A stretch of DNA of 64,000 nt from NCBI RefSeq assembly GCF_005930355.1, contig NZ_VDBO01000005.1, positions 186,001 through 250,000 of the forward strand. The letters are read 5' to 3'. Positions 41,131 to 50,038 of this stretch are shown piece by piece. This stretch comes from Paenibacillus sinopodophylli. Its GTDB lineage: Bacteria; Bacillota; Bacilli; Paenibacillales; Paenibacillaceae. The position numbers were made by a program, and so were the translations under genes. The notes under the pieces are model-generated. The model was not told the DNA's origin. It worked only from the letters and a program-made list of their open reading frames with translations, and ran no database searches. Positions within the stretch are counted from its first letter, which is position 1. The number at the start of each line of letters is the position of its first letter.

Positions 41131-42756
41131 ATGAAGGTAAGGAAATGGACATTTTGGCTGCTGTGTGCAGCTATTTGCATGAGCATTACTGCTCCGCTTG
41201 CTCAGGCGGCTGAAGCTTCTTCGGGCATTCGAATTATTTTGGACGGAAAGATGATTGACAGCGATGTAACGCCATACATTATTCCAAAGGTTAATGTAAC
41301 GATGGTGCCGCTAAGGGTCATCAGTCAAGAGTTGAAGGCGAGCGTCGATTGGAGTCAATCGGATCAGCGAGTTACGATTACAAGCAGCGACGGCAAAACG
41401 ATTCGAATGGTTAAGGGAGATACGGTCGCGACTGTGAACGGCGATATCGTTAAGCTCGATAATACGGTGCTCGTAACAGCTGGACGAGTGATGGTGCCTT
41501 TACGATTCGTCAGCGAAGAGCTTGGTGTTAAGGTGAATTGGAATCAAAGCAATCAGACGATCACACTGCTGACAGCCATCATTGAAGAACCGTCGGGTGG
41601 CGTTACACCGCCGATACAAGTTCCTGAACCGCAGCCTGGGCCAGTAACAGAGGCTAGCTTGCGCGGAGCTTGGGTGTCGACGGTGTACAATTTGGACTGG
41701 CCATCCGCTTCGTCCTACTTGAACCCTGTGAAGCAGATGGGTGAATTCGTCAGTCTGCTGAATGATTTGCAGGGCATGGGGATGAATGCTGTATTCGTGC
41801 AGGTGCGTCCTGCGGCAGATGCGCTGTATCCATCTCATTTGGTCCCTTGGTCCAAATATTTGTCTGGCGTTCAGGGATTAGCCCCTACCTATGATCCGTT
41901 GTTCTTTATGATCGAGGAGGCGCATAAACGGGGTATGGAGTTTCATGCTTGGTTCAATCCGTTTCGTGCGAACGTAGACGCCAAGACTGATTCGCTTGCT
42001 CCTAATCATGTTGTGAAGGAGCATCCCGATTGGATCGTGAATGCAGGGGGCAAGCTTTATCTTAATCCGGGCATTCCAGAAGCACGCCAGCATATTATGA
42101 ATACGATTATGGAAGTCGTGAACGGATATGATATAGACGGTGTACATTTGGACGATTATTTCTACCCGTCTAATGTCGCATTTGCCGATGATACCACATT
42201 TAAAAATTTCAATTCGGCTAAGCTCAAAACAAAAGCAGATTGGCGAAGAAACAATATTAACGAGTTCGTTCGTCAACTCGGCATTTCTATCCATCTGGCA
42301 AATCCTGAACTGGAATACGGAATAAGTCCCTTCGGCGTATGGCGGAATATAGCTGTAGACAAGACAGGCTCCGATACGAAAGCAGGCATTACCGCCTACG
42401 ACGATATGTATGCAGATGTTCGGACATGGATCAAGCAGGGGTGGATCGATTATGTAACGCCTCAAATCTATTGGAGCTTATCCTTTACTGCCGCGCGTTA
42501 TGATAAGCTGGTAGATTGGTGGGTACAGGAAGTGAATGGAACCGATGTTGATCTATACATTGGCCATTCGCCCTATAAGCTGGGAACGAAGGAAGCCGGC
42601 TGGCAAAGTGCGCAGGAGCTCATTAATCAACTGGAATACAACAAGAAATATGCGGAAGTGAAGGGCGATGTATTTTTTAGCGCGAAGGATCTCCGGAAAA
42701 ATGTATTAGGCATCACGGATACGCTTAGGACGTATTATGCGGGGCAATCCAAATAA
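41131..42756 (+). CDS. Secreted GHL10-type (YngK/DUF187) glycosidase with stalk domain
   Basis: A 541-residue protein. It has a signal peptide (cleavage after about residue 27, LAQAAEA), a copper-amine-oxidase-N-like stalk domain (about 30-145, MVPLRVISQELKASVDWSQ and VMVPLRFVSEELGVKVNWNQ), a Pro-rich linker, and a TIM-barrel GHL10 domain (about 170-490: RGAWVSTVYNLDWPS, FVQVRPAADALYPSHLVPW, FHAWFNPFRAN, DGVHLDDYFYP). The start has AGGATAGGGG upstream. YngK-like proteins are thought to act on cell-envelope or extracellular glycans. The stalk domain likely binds or spaces the enzyme at the cell surface. Confidence 0.9.
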   Translation: MKVRKWTFWLLCAAICMSITAPLAQAAEASSGIRIILDGKMIDSDVTPYIIPKVNVTMVPLRVISQELKASVDWSQSDQRVTITSSDGKTIRMVKGDTVATVNGDIVKLDNTVLVTAGRVMVPLRFVSEELGVKVNWNQSNQTITLLTAIIEEPSGGVTPPIQVPEPQPGPVTEASLRGAWVSTVYNLDWPSASSYLNPVKQMGEFVSLLNDLQGMGMNAVFVQVRPAADALYPSHLVPWSKYLSGVQGLAPTYDPLFFMIEEAHKRGMEFHAWFNPFRANVDAKTDSLAPNHVVKEHPDWIVNAGGKLYLNPGIPEARQHIMNTIMEVVNGYDIDGVHLDDYFYPSNVAFADDTTFKNFNSAKLKTKADWRRNNINEFVRQLGISIHLANPELEYGISPFGVWRNIAVDKTGSDTKAGITAYDDMYADVRTWIKQGWIDYVTPQIYWSLSFTAARYDKLVDWWVQEVNGTDVDLYIGHSPYKLGTKEAGWQSAQELINQLEYNKKYAEVKGDVFFSAKDLRKNVLGITDTLRTYYAGQSK

Positions 42757-42827
42757 TGACCTGTTCATTCATTTATGCGTTTGATAGAATACATTGAAAG
42801 CGTTGATGAGGGAAGGTAGGTTGTTCA

Positions 42828-42849
42828 CCAAATGCCCGTAGGGGCTTGG
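42828..42849 (+). other. Hairpin upstream of a small open frame
   Basis: CCAAATGCCC, loop GTA, GGGGCTTGG can pair and ends next to a strong ribosome site. It may be a leader element or chance. Confidence 0.35.
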
Positions 42850-42859
42850 AGGAAGGACT

Positions 42860-42958
42860 ATGCCACTGACCGCTGCTGCTTTCAGGCCTCCAGTAATGGA
42901 GAGGGATGACGTATACGCAAAAGTCCTTTTGATGGCTGCCATCAAAAGGACTTTTTAA
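42860..42958 (+). CDS. Possible 32-residue small protein
   Basis: An ATG preceded by GGAGGAAGG opens a 32-codon frame (begins MPLTAAAFRPPVMERD). The frame runs through the terminator hairpin and stops in its T run. The strong ribosome site, the upstream hairpin and the terminator suggest a real short transcript, but no homologue is recognised, and the terminator itself encodes the last about 12 residues, which argues for caution. Confidence 0.35.
   Translation: MPLTAAAFRPPVMERDDVYAKVLLMAAIKRTF
42919..42956. terminator. Bidirectional terminator, perfect long stem
   Basis: AAAAGTCCTTTTGATGG and CCATCAAAAGGACTTTT are exact inverted repeats around CTG, with A and T runs on the two sides. It lies between the glycosidase (+) and SET-domain gene (-). 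Confidence 0.85.
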
Positions 42959-42963
42959 CGTTC

Positions 42964-43353
42964 TTATTCTTTTTCCTTGTCTTCGTTAAACCAAAGCGGG
43001 TCATCATTTTCGACTTCACCGTTATAGTTAATTAGAATCTCTTCTCCTGCCGATATGTCAGTATAGGCAAAAAAATCTACAGTATGATTGTCGAAATTCA
43101 AATCATAGTAGGCATTAGGCGTGTAGGAATGATTAAAGAGCAGGCCGTATCCAAGCAGGATGGCCGTATGGTTCTCGCCATATGCGAACACATAATCCGC
43201 AATCAGCGTTTTCTCGATATGTTCATACTGTTCATTAGGGAATGGAATGACGGGTGCCTCGTGGAACAACGTTCCTTTGGCGATATCACGCCTTGCAAAT
43301 ACGCCTCTATTCAATTCACCGTCGCTGAGCGTAGAAGTTTTTACTTCAATCAT
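42964..43353 (-). CDS. SET-domain protein (putative protein lysine methyltransferase)
   Basis: About 129 residues forming a minimal SET domain. The N-terminal glycine motif is NRGVFARRDIAKGT. The pseudoknot motif LLFNHSYTPNAYYDL corresponds to the NHS/RFxNHxCxPN region, and the C-terminal AGEEILINYNGE corresponds to the ELTxDY region. ATG 43353 is chosen because AGGTGA lies just upstream; GTG 43368 is an alternative. There is no pre-SET or post-SET zinc site. Small bacterial SET proteins may methylate lysines on proteins; the target is unknown. It lies alone between the glycosidase and the MHYT kinase. Confidence 0.82.
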   Translation of the reverse strand: MIEVKTSTLSDGELNRGVFARRDIAKGTLFHEAPVIPFPNEQYEHIEKTLIADYVFAYGENHTAILLGYGLLFNHSYTPNAYYDLNFDNHTVDFFAYTDISAGEEILINYNGEVENDDPLWFNEDKEKE

Positions 43354-43557
43354 ATTCGTCACCTGCACGTTCTATTAGTCTAAGAGGCATTCTTCGTAAG
43401 AAAGAAACCTGCTCACCTTAGGTAATATAACAAGATAATGAGGAAATAGCCAGTCGTGAAGGGATATTCCTAATGAGTAACACGGATGCGCCCGATTTGA
43501 ATATGAGTCTAAAGCAATGATTGTCATATAAAAAAAGAAGCAAGAGGGGGAAATACC

Positions 43558-45921
43558 GTGGATCATCTTCATGGTTCGCATGATTCAACATTGGTGGTGG
43601 TTTCTTATATTGTTGCCGTCGTAGCTTCCTATACGGTACTCGTTATGGTAGAGAGATTAAGCATGGCCAAGGGGCTGCAAAGATGGGGCTGGCTCTTGTT
43701 CGGCTCTATTGCGATGGGGATGGGAATATGGTCGATGCATTTCGTTGGCATGCTCGCATTTTCTTTGCCCGAACCGGTCAGCTATGATCTGCGCATCGTA
43801 CTGGTTTCGGTCTTGGCGGCCATTGCGGGTTCGTTTGTTGCGTTAGTTATTGTTGGGCGTTCACACCCCAAGTTGTCACATATAGTGACAGGCGGCGTGC
43901 TGCTCGCATCGGGAATATCAGCCATGCATTATATTGGAATGGCGGCGATGCGAATCGATATTGACTATAATCCTTTGTATTTTACCCTTTCAATCGCAAT
44001 CGCAGTCGCTGCGTCTATTATAGCGTTGTGGCTCGCCATATATTTCCGCAAGGATAAAGGGAGTACTGGTGAGTGGTTGAAGCTCGGCAGCGCACTGCTC
44101 ATGGGTGCTGCCATTGCCGGCATGCATTACACGGGAATGACGGGAGCTGAGTTCCATGAAATGGATACCTCGGCTACGGCTGCCGGCATCCTACTAAACC
44201 AGAAGTGGCTGGCTTACTACATATCAACAGGAACACTCGTTACGCTGGCATTATCGATCATCGGTATTTATATTTCGAAAAAGTTCGCACATAAGGATTC
44301 GGAGCTTCAACAAAAGTCGGACGAGATATATTTGATGAACCAAGAGCTGCGTCAATTGAATGAGCATCTGGAGGATCTCGTAGCTGTAAGAACGGAACAG
44401 CTTGCGAAGGCCCATGATGAGGCCATTCAGGCTAATCTGATCAAGAGCCAATTTCTGGCAAACATGAGCCATGAATTGCGTACGCCGCTTAATGCCATCA
44501 TTGGGTACAGCGAGATGCTTCAGGAGGAAGCGGAGGAGCTGGGTGAAGCTTCGTTCGTAGATGATTTGACCAAAATCAGCAAAGCGGGCAATCATCTGCT
44601 TGCTCTAATCAACGATATTTTGGATATTTCCAAAATTGAGGCTGGCAAGATGGAGCTTCATCTGGAGACAAGCAGCTTGCCGGACTTGATTCAGGACGTC
44701 TTGACGACGATTGGACCGTTGATCCAGGGGAAGGGCAATCAGCTTGAAACGGTATGCGAGGAAGACGGACTAATTGAAGCGGATGTCACAAAGCTGAGGC
44801 AAATTCTAATTAATCTGCTTAGCAACGCCAATAAGTTCACTGAGGCCGGTTCGATTAGGTTCGAGGTGTACAAAGAGTCCAAGGGAGAGCAGTTGGGTTA
44901 TGCTTTCCGCGTTCGTGATACGGGTATCGGTATGACGCCTGCTCAGCTAGCAAAGCTGTTCCAGCCTTTTACGCAAGCAGATGCTTCTACTACGCGCAAA
45001 TATGGCGGCACCGGTCTCGGCCTTGCGATCAGCCAGCGCTTCAGCCAAATTATGGGCGGAGATATTCAGGTAGAAAGTGAATTCGGAGAAGGAACGACCT
45101 TCACTTGTTGGCTGCCCAGCTCGTCTCCTAGCGAGGCGGTGAACTTGCCGCTTCTTATGAAGGAGATCGCAGCACAATCAGAGGATTTGTCCGGACAAGT
45201 AAGCATTTTGCTTATTGACGATGAAGCGTTCAACCGAGAGCTTATGCAGCGGTATCTCGCCAAAACAGGCTGGAAGCTGGCATTCGCGGACAACGGTATG
45301 GAAGGAATAGAGCTGGCCCGAAAGCTGAAGCCTAAGGTCATTTGCCTGGATATTCTGATGCCGAGCATGGATGGATGGAGTGTGCTGGGCGCACTTAAGA
45401 GTGATCCTGAGCTCGCAGATATACCCGTTGTCATCTGGTCAATGACGAGTGACAGGAAGCTTGGATATACACTTGGCGCAGCTGAGTTTCTGATGAAGCC
45501 GGTGCAGAGGGAACAGCTCGTCACGGTGATGGACAAATACGTTGTCAACCGCGAGCAGCATTCGATTCTGGTTATTGAGGATGATACGTCTGCAAGCGAA
45601 CTTGTTGCAAGAGTGCTTCGCAAAGAAGGCTATACCGTCACAGAAGCCGGCAATGGCGTAGTGGCTTTGGCCTGCATGGCTAGGGAAGCGCCGGCGCTCA
45701 TCCTGCTTGATCTGATGATGCCGGAGATGGATGGATTCGAATTCATTGAAGAGCTGCGAAAGCAGGAGGAGTGGAGAAGAATCCCGATTGTCGTTATAAC
45801 GGCGAAGAGCATTACACCAGAGGACCAGTTGAAGCTGAACGGGTATGTGAAAAACATCGTTCAGAAAGGTGCTTTCGATCCACAGTCCTTGTTGGCGGAA
45901 ATTAGGCCGTATCTTTCTTAA
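43558..45921 (+). CDS. MHYT-domain hybrid histidine kinase with two C-terminal receivers
   Basis: 787 residues. An N-terminal seven-helix MHYT sensor has three signature repeats (SMHFVGM at 59, AMHYIGM at 122, GMHYTGM at 188). A coiled-coil linker, HisKA with His305 (NMSHELRTPLNAI), HATPase (NLLSNANKFTEAG, GTGLGLAIS), then two receivers (about 548-665, LDILMPSMDG; about 668-787, LDLMMPEMDG) follow. GTG 43558 has AGAGGGGGAAA upstream. MHYT domains are thought to bind copper and sense gases such as oxygen, CO or NO. It opens a signalling cluster that ends with an HD-GYP protein. Its kinase core is nearly the same as that of the next gene. Confidence 0.92.
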   Translation: MDHLHGSHDSTLVVVSYIVAVVASYTVLVMVERLSMAKGLQRWGWLLFGSIAMGMGIWSMHFVGMLAFSLPEPVSYDLRIVLVSVLAAIAGSFVALVIVGRSHPKLSHIVTGGVLLASGISAMHYIGMAAMRIDIDYNPLYFTLSIAIAVAASIIALWLAIYFRKDKGSTGEWLKLGSALLMGAAIAGMHYTGMTGAEFHEMDTSATAAGILLNQKWLAYYISTGTLVTLALSIIGIYISKKFAHKDSELQQKSDEIYLMNQELRQLNEHLEDLVAVRTEQLAKAHDEAIQANLIKSQFLANMSHELRTPLNAIIGYSEMLQEEAEELGEASFVDDLTKISKAGNHLLALINDILDISKIEAGKMELHLETSSLPDLIQDVLTTIGPLIQGKGNQLETVCEEDGLIEADVTKLRQILINLLSNANKFTEAGSIRFEVYKESKGEQLGYAFRVRDTGIGMTPAQLAKLFQPFTQADASTTRKYGGTGLGLAISQRFSQIMGGDIQVESEFGEGTTFTCWLPSSSPSEAVNLPLLMKEIAAQSEDLSGQVSILLIDDEAFNRELMQRYLAKTGWKLAFADNGMEGIELARKLKPKVICLDILMPSMDGWSVLGALKSDPELADIPVVIWSMTSDRKLGYTLGAAEFLMKPVQREQLVTVMDKYVVNREQHSILVIEDDTSASELVARVLRKEGYTVTEAGNGVVALACMAREAPALILLDLMMPEMDGFEFIEELRKQEEWRRIPIVVITAKSITPEDQLKLNGYVKNIVQKGAFDPQSLLAEIRPYLS

Positions 45922-45983
45922 GAAGCAATAGTCATCAAGGATAGACTACATAGCGGACTTTCTAAGCTGGATTGGAGAAATAA

Positions 45984-47519
45984 ATGTTTACAGAGCTCAA
46001 AGATGTGAAGCATGCTTTAACGGCATTGGAACTATCATCGATTATTTCGATAACGGATCATAACGGAATTATTACCTATGCAAATGACTATTTCTGTGAT
46101 ATTTCCAAGTTTGATCGGAATGAAATCATTGGCAATAGCCATAAAGTGATCAGTTCCGGTTTTCATGATGCTGACCACTTTAAAGATTTGTGGGATACTC
46201 TGGGCCGTAAACAGGTCTGGAAAGGCGAAATGAAAAATCGCGCTAAAGATGGAAGCGAATTCTGGATAAGCATGTCGGTTATACCGCTTGCGAATGATGC
46301 TGAGGAAGTCTATCAATATGTGTCCATAGGGAAAGATATAACGGCTCGCAAGCAAAATGAGAATACGCTGCTCAAGACGATGGAAAATTTGCATGACATC
46401 GAGAATGCACTGGATGCTTCGTCTATCGTTGCCATTACAGATGATAAGGGTGTCATCACCTATGTAAACGAAAAATTTTGCGAGATTTCGATGTATGACC
46501 GTGAAGAGTTGCTAGGGAAAACACATCGGATTATTAATTCGGGCTTTCATCCGAAAACCTTCTTTACAGACATGTGGAGTACGATAAAGCGGGGCCATGT
46601 GTGGAGAGGCGAGGTTAAAAACCGGGCGAAGGATGGCAGCGAATATTGGATGCATACGACGATTGTACCTTTTCTCGATGACGAGCATAAACCGCGGCAA
46701 TTTATTGCGATACGTACCGATATTACAGATAGGGTGAGGGCAGAGACCGATCTTGCCGAGCGCACGAAGCAGCTTGCGAAAGCGCATGACGAAGCCATTC
46801 AAGCCAATCGGATTAAAAGTCAATTTCTAGCGAATATGAGCCATGAACTGCGTACGCCGCTCAATGCGATAATTGGTTACAGCGAAATGCTGCAGGAGGA
46901 AGCGGAAGAGCTTAACGAGTCTTTCTTTGCGGAGGATCTAGCCAAAATTAATAAAGCGGGCAATCATCTTCTCGCTTTAATCAATGATATATTGGACATT
47001 TCCAAAATTGAGGCGGGCAAGATGGAGCTTCATCTGGAAGCATACAGCGTGCCTGATCTAATTCAGGATGTCTTGACTACCATTCGGCCGCTGGTAGAAG
47101 GGAAGGGCAATCACCTTGAAACGGTTTGCAACGAAGACGGGTTAATTACTTCCGATGTGACGAAGCTCCGGCAAATTCTCATCAACCTGCTTAGCAATGC
47201 CAACAAGTTTACAGATGCCGGCTCGATAAAGCTTGAGGTTTACAAGGAATATAGAGAGCAGCGAATGGGCTATGGCTTCCGAATTCAGGATACAGGAATC
47301 GGCATGACGCAGGATCAGATCGCGAAGTTATTTCAGCCCTTTACGCAGGCAGATGCCTCAACGACACGGAAATATGGTGGAACCGGCCTTGGACTTGCAA
47401 TCAGCCAGCGATTTAGTCAAATCATGGGCGGAGACATACGGGTAGAAAGCGAATTTGGTGCAGGTACGACATTTACATGCTGGCTGCCGAGTGTTCCCAC
47501 TGATGAAGTGCAGGATTAA
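45984..47519 (+). CDS. Soluble tandem-PAS histidine kinase
   Basis: 511 residues without membrane helices. Two PAS domains (about 10-125 and 135-255) each contain the GxITYxNxxFCxIS motif and a KNRAKDGSEFW/KNRAKDGSEYW segment. HisKA with His287 and HATPase (NLLSNANKFTDAG, GTGLGLAIS) follow. The kinase core is almost identical in sequence to that of the MHYT kinase just upstream, so one was copied from the other. It has no receiver of its own; a single-domain receiver gene follows about 100 bp downstream and is a likely partner. The PAS ligands are unknown. Confidence 0.92.
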   Translation: MFTELKDVKHALTALELSSIISITDHNGIITYANDYFCDISKFDRNEIIGNSHKVISSGFHDADHFKDLWDTLGRKQVWKGEMKNRAKDGSEFWISMSVIPLANDAEEVYQYVSIGKDITARKQNENTLLKTMENLHDIENALDASSIVAITDDKGVITYVNEKFCEISMYDREELLGKTHRIINSGFHPKTFFTDMWSTIKRGHVWRGEVKNRAKDGSEYWMHTTIVPFLDDEHKPRQFIAIRTDITDRVRAETDLAERTKQLAKAHDEAIQANRIKSQFLANMSHELRTPLNAIIGYSEMLQEEAEELNESFFAEDLAKINKAGNHLLALINDILDISKIEAGKMELHLEAYSVPDLIQDVLTTIRPLVEGKGNHLETVCNEDGLITSDVTKLRQILINLLSNANKFTDAGSIKLEVYKEYREQRMGYGFRIQDTGIGMTQDQIAKLFQPFTQADASTTRKYGGTGLGLAISQRFSQIMGGDIRVESEFGAGTTFTCWLPSVPTDEVQD

Positions 47520-47623
47520 CGAAACCACGGAGAGGACGAGCATCAATAGATGAATCGTGGATAGCAAGCGAGAGATGGACGGCTTTGCATGTACGAATGA
47601 GCTTAGAAATCAGGAGGAGCTAT

Positions 47624-47992
47624 ATGTATACGATATTATTGGTAGAAGACAATGAAATGAACCGGGATATGCTGAGTCGGAGGCTGATCCGCAAAGGATA
47701 TAAGGTCATTACGGCCAATGACGGACAGCAAGGTGTTGATCTGGCGGGGTCGGATCGTCCCGATCTCATTCTGATGGACATGAGCCTGCCAATTATGGAC
47801 GGGTGGGAAGCTACGCGCACTCTCAAAAGCTCTGAGGAGCTGAAGGCCATTCCCGTCATAGCGCTGACTGCGCATGCGATGGCCGGAGATGAAGCGAAAG
47901 CTTACGAGGCAGGTTGCGATGACTTCGATACGAAGCCGGTCGTACTTGAGAGATTGCTAAGTAAAATGAACAACCTGTTAGGCAATGAATGA
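47624..47992 (+). CDS. Single-domain response regulator
   Basis: 122 residues, a complete receiver and nothing else. The acidic pocket is LLVEDNEMNRD, the phospho-acceptor Asp lies in LILMDMSLPIMDG, and the conserved Lys lies in DFDTKPVV. ATG 47624 has AGGAGG upstream and is preferred over the upstream in-frame start. It sits between the PAS kinase and the receiver/HD-GYP gene, so it probably relays phosphate within this cluster, in the manner of DivK or Spo0F. Confidence 0.9.
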   Translation: MYTILLVEDNEMNRDMLSRRLIRKGYKVITANDGQQGVDLAGSDRPDLILMDMSLPIMDGWEATRTLKSSEELKAIPVIALTAHAMAGDEAKAYEAGCDDFDTKPVVLERLLSKMNNLLGNE

Positions 47993-48030
47993 ACTGATTT
48001 GAATTGAACAGAACTGAACGGAGGACGAAC

Positions 48031-49068
48031 ATGGCCGAATATACTCCGAGCCAAGCGAAAATTTTAATTGTGGATGATCAGGAATACAATATCAGCTTGC
48101 TGGAACGTATCCTTGGAAGAGCGGGATTTGTACATATACACAGCACGGAGGACCCGCATCAAATTTTACAGCTGCTGAAGGACATTGATCCGGATATTAT
48201 TTTGCTGGATTTGCATATGCCGGGAATGGATGGCATTCAGGCGTTGAAGCTCATTCGGGAGCAAACGGGACCTGATAACTATTTGCCTGTTCTCATGCTT
48301 ACTGCGGATGTGACGCCGAAAGCAAGGCAAGAAGGCTTACAAGCAGGCGTAAACGATTTTTTGACAAAGCCCTATGATCGGACGGAGGTTATTCTGCGCA
48401 TTAATAATTTATTAAAGACGCGTGACCTTCACAGGCAGCTGCAATTCACCAATGCACTTCTGGAGGAACGGGTTCAGCAGCGGACCGAGCAATTGCAGCA
48501 GGCTCAGTATGAAATTCTCGAGTTGTTCGGACGTGCTGCAGAGTACCGCGACGATATGACAGGGATGCACACGCAGCGAGTAGGGAAGCTATCGAAGCGT
48601 ATAGCCATCCGTTTAGGACTATCCGAGCAGCAGAGCGAGCTCATTGCCATGGCTGCTCCTCTGCACGATATTGGGAAAATAGGCATACCCGATCAAATTT
48701 TATTGAAGCCGGGGCGCTTCGAGCCGGAAGAGTTCGAACAAATGAAGCTGCATACAACGATCGGCGCGAGTATTCTAGAGGGAAGTTCTTTTGATGTGAT
48801 TAAGATGGCAGAGACCATTACGAGATCACACCATGAGAAATGGGACGGAACCGGGTATCCGCAAGGTCTCAGCGGGGAAGCTATTCCCGTTGAAGCGCGT
48901 ATCGTTGCGCTGGCTGATTTCTATGATGCGCTTACGCATGAGAGACCTTACAAGAAGGCTTGGACATCGCTTGAGGCGATTCAGGAGGTTGAGGTGCAAA
49001 GAGGAAAACATTTCGACCCGTCAATAGTAGAGGCTTTTCTCTATGAGGTCGGCCAGTCTGAAGGTTAA
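48031..49068 (+). CDS. Response regulator with HD-GYP c-di-GMP phosphodiesterase domain
   Basis: About 345 residues. A receiver spans about 8-125 (IVDDQEYNISLL, ILLDLHMPGMDG, LTKPYDRTE), a coiled coil about 130-160, and an HD-GYP domain about 165-345 with His212-Asp213 in LHDIGKIG and the HHEKWDGTGYP motif from His267. All metal and substrate residues look intact, so active hydrolysis of cyclic di-GMP is expected. ATG 48031 has GGAGGACG upstream. As the last gene of the cluster, it is the likely output of the two kinases. Confidence 0.92.
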   Translation: MAEYTPSQAKILIVDDQEYNISLLERILGRAGFVHIHSTEDPHQILQLLKDIDPDIILLDLHMPGMDGIQALKLIREQTGPDNYLPVLMLTADVTPKARQEGLQAGVNDFLTKPYDRTEVILRINNLLKTRDLHRQLQFTNALLEERVQQRTEQLQQAQYEILELFGRAAEYRDDMTGMHTQRVGKLSKRIAIRLGLSEQQSELIAMAAPLHDIGKIGIPDQILLKPGRFEPEEFEQMKLHTTIGASILEGSSFDVIKMAETITRSHHEKWDGTGYPQGLSGEAIPVEARIVALADFYDALTHERPYKKAWTSLEAIQEVEVQRGKHFDPSIVEAFLYEVGQSEG

Positions 49069-49263
49069 AGACTCATTCTAAATAAAGGGATTTAGTTTCC
49101 ATTTCCCAATGACACCCTACGATCGCAGGTTTGCCCTTCGCTTGTCACCACAGGAACGACCTTCTTAGGTGTTTCATATTCTGCTTGAGGGGTAATACAT
49201 GAGAGGGCTGTAAATCCCATGTGATTCCTTGCAGCCGAACAGCAGAGAGGGGAGCTGAAAAAC

Positions 49264-49794
49264 TTGAAAAAGAAAATGTGGAGTCATATGATTATGTCTT
49301 TCGCACTCGTTATGGCTTTAGGTGCTTGCAGCACGAATGCTGAAAATACGCCAAGCGAAACGAGCAGCGATAACATGCAATCAGAAGCGGTGAATACGGA
49401 GATTAACGGTGCTACGAATGCACCCGTGAGTGAAAAGGAAACGAACGAGGCTTTGGCAGCTGGAGAAGAGAAGGTTCCAGCGTCTTTGCCCAAGGATTTC
49501 CCGCTGCCGCAGGATGTGGAGATTACGACCGCACATTCCTCAGAGACGGATGGGAAGAAATCTGTTCTGCTGATCTTTTCCACGAAGGAGAGCATGGCTG
49601 ACGTTTCGAAGCTGTACAAAGATTATTTCGACGCACAGAAGCTGGATGAGGCAGGCCAGACCATTGACGATAACAATCTTATTATCCAAGGCATGAATAT
49701 GGAGAAGAAGCATAGCTGGTCTATGATTGGTGGTCCTTTAGCTTCTCCCCAAGAAGATATTATTCAGCTTACGGTTACATGGGCTGAGATATAA
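49264..49794 (+). CDS. Small lipoprotein of unknown function
   Basis: A 176-residue lipoprotein. The signal ends at ALGACSTNAE, an acidic Ser/Thr/Glu linker follows (about 25-70), then a compact domain of about 100 residues (LPKDFPLPQDVEITTAHSSE, LYKDYFDAQKLDEAGQ, GPLASPQEDIIQLTVTWAE). TTG 49264 has GGGGAGCTG upstream. I recognise no family with confidence. It stands alone between the signalling cluster and the sugar-sensing unit, with its own terminator. Confidence 0.82.
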   Translation: MKKKMWSHMIMSFALVMALGACSTNAENTPSETSSDNMQSEAVNTEINGATNAPVSEKETNEALAAGEEKVPASLPKDFPLPQDVEITTAHSSETDGKKSVLLIFSTKESMADVSKLYKDYFDAQKLDEAGQTIDDNNLIIQGMNMEKKHSWSMIGGPLASPQEDIIQLTVTWAEI

Positions 49795-49823
49795 GACTGA
49801 CTCATATCCGAATTCGAATGACG

Positions 49824-49859
49824 AAGACCGACGCTCCTGCATAAGAGCTCGGTCTTTTC
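49824..49859 (+). terminator. Rho-independent terminator
   Basis: AAGACCGA(CG)CTC and GAGCTCGGTCTT pair and are followed by TTTT. Confidence 0.7.
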
Positions 49860-50038
49860 TATGTTATAAACAGGAATAAAGGACAGGCTTATATGAATAA
49901 TCTACCAATGAAATGGCAAACGATAATGAGATTAAAGGTTTCCTTAATTAACATGGAGAATTGTATAGCCAGATGGAAATGGCAGACTTAGGCAGCGGCC
50001 TGTGCCATGTTCCAAGCAAGCTTTTTAGGGGGATCTAT

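Noticed and set aside
42793..42806. TGAAAGCGTTGATG as a possible cre site
   Set aside because: It mismatches the conserved CA end of the CcpA consensus.
49921..49945. GATAATGAGATTAAAGG as a possible Fur box
   Set aside because: Only the first half resembles a Fur half-site; the second heptamer is absent and the downstream genes are sugar sensors.
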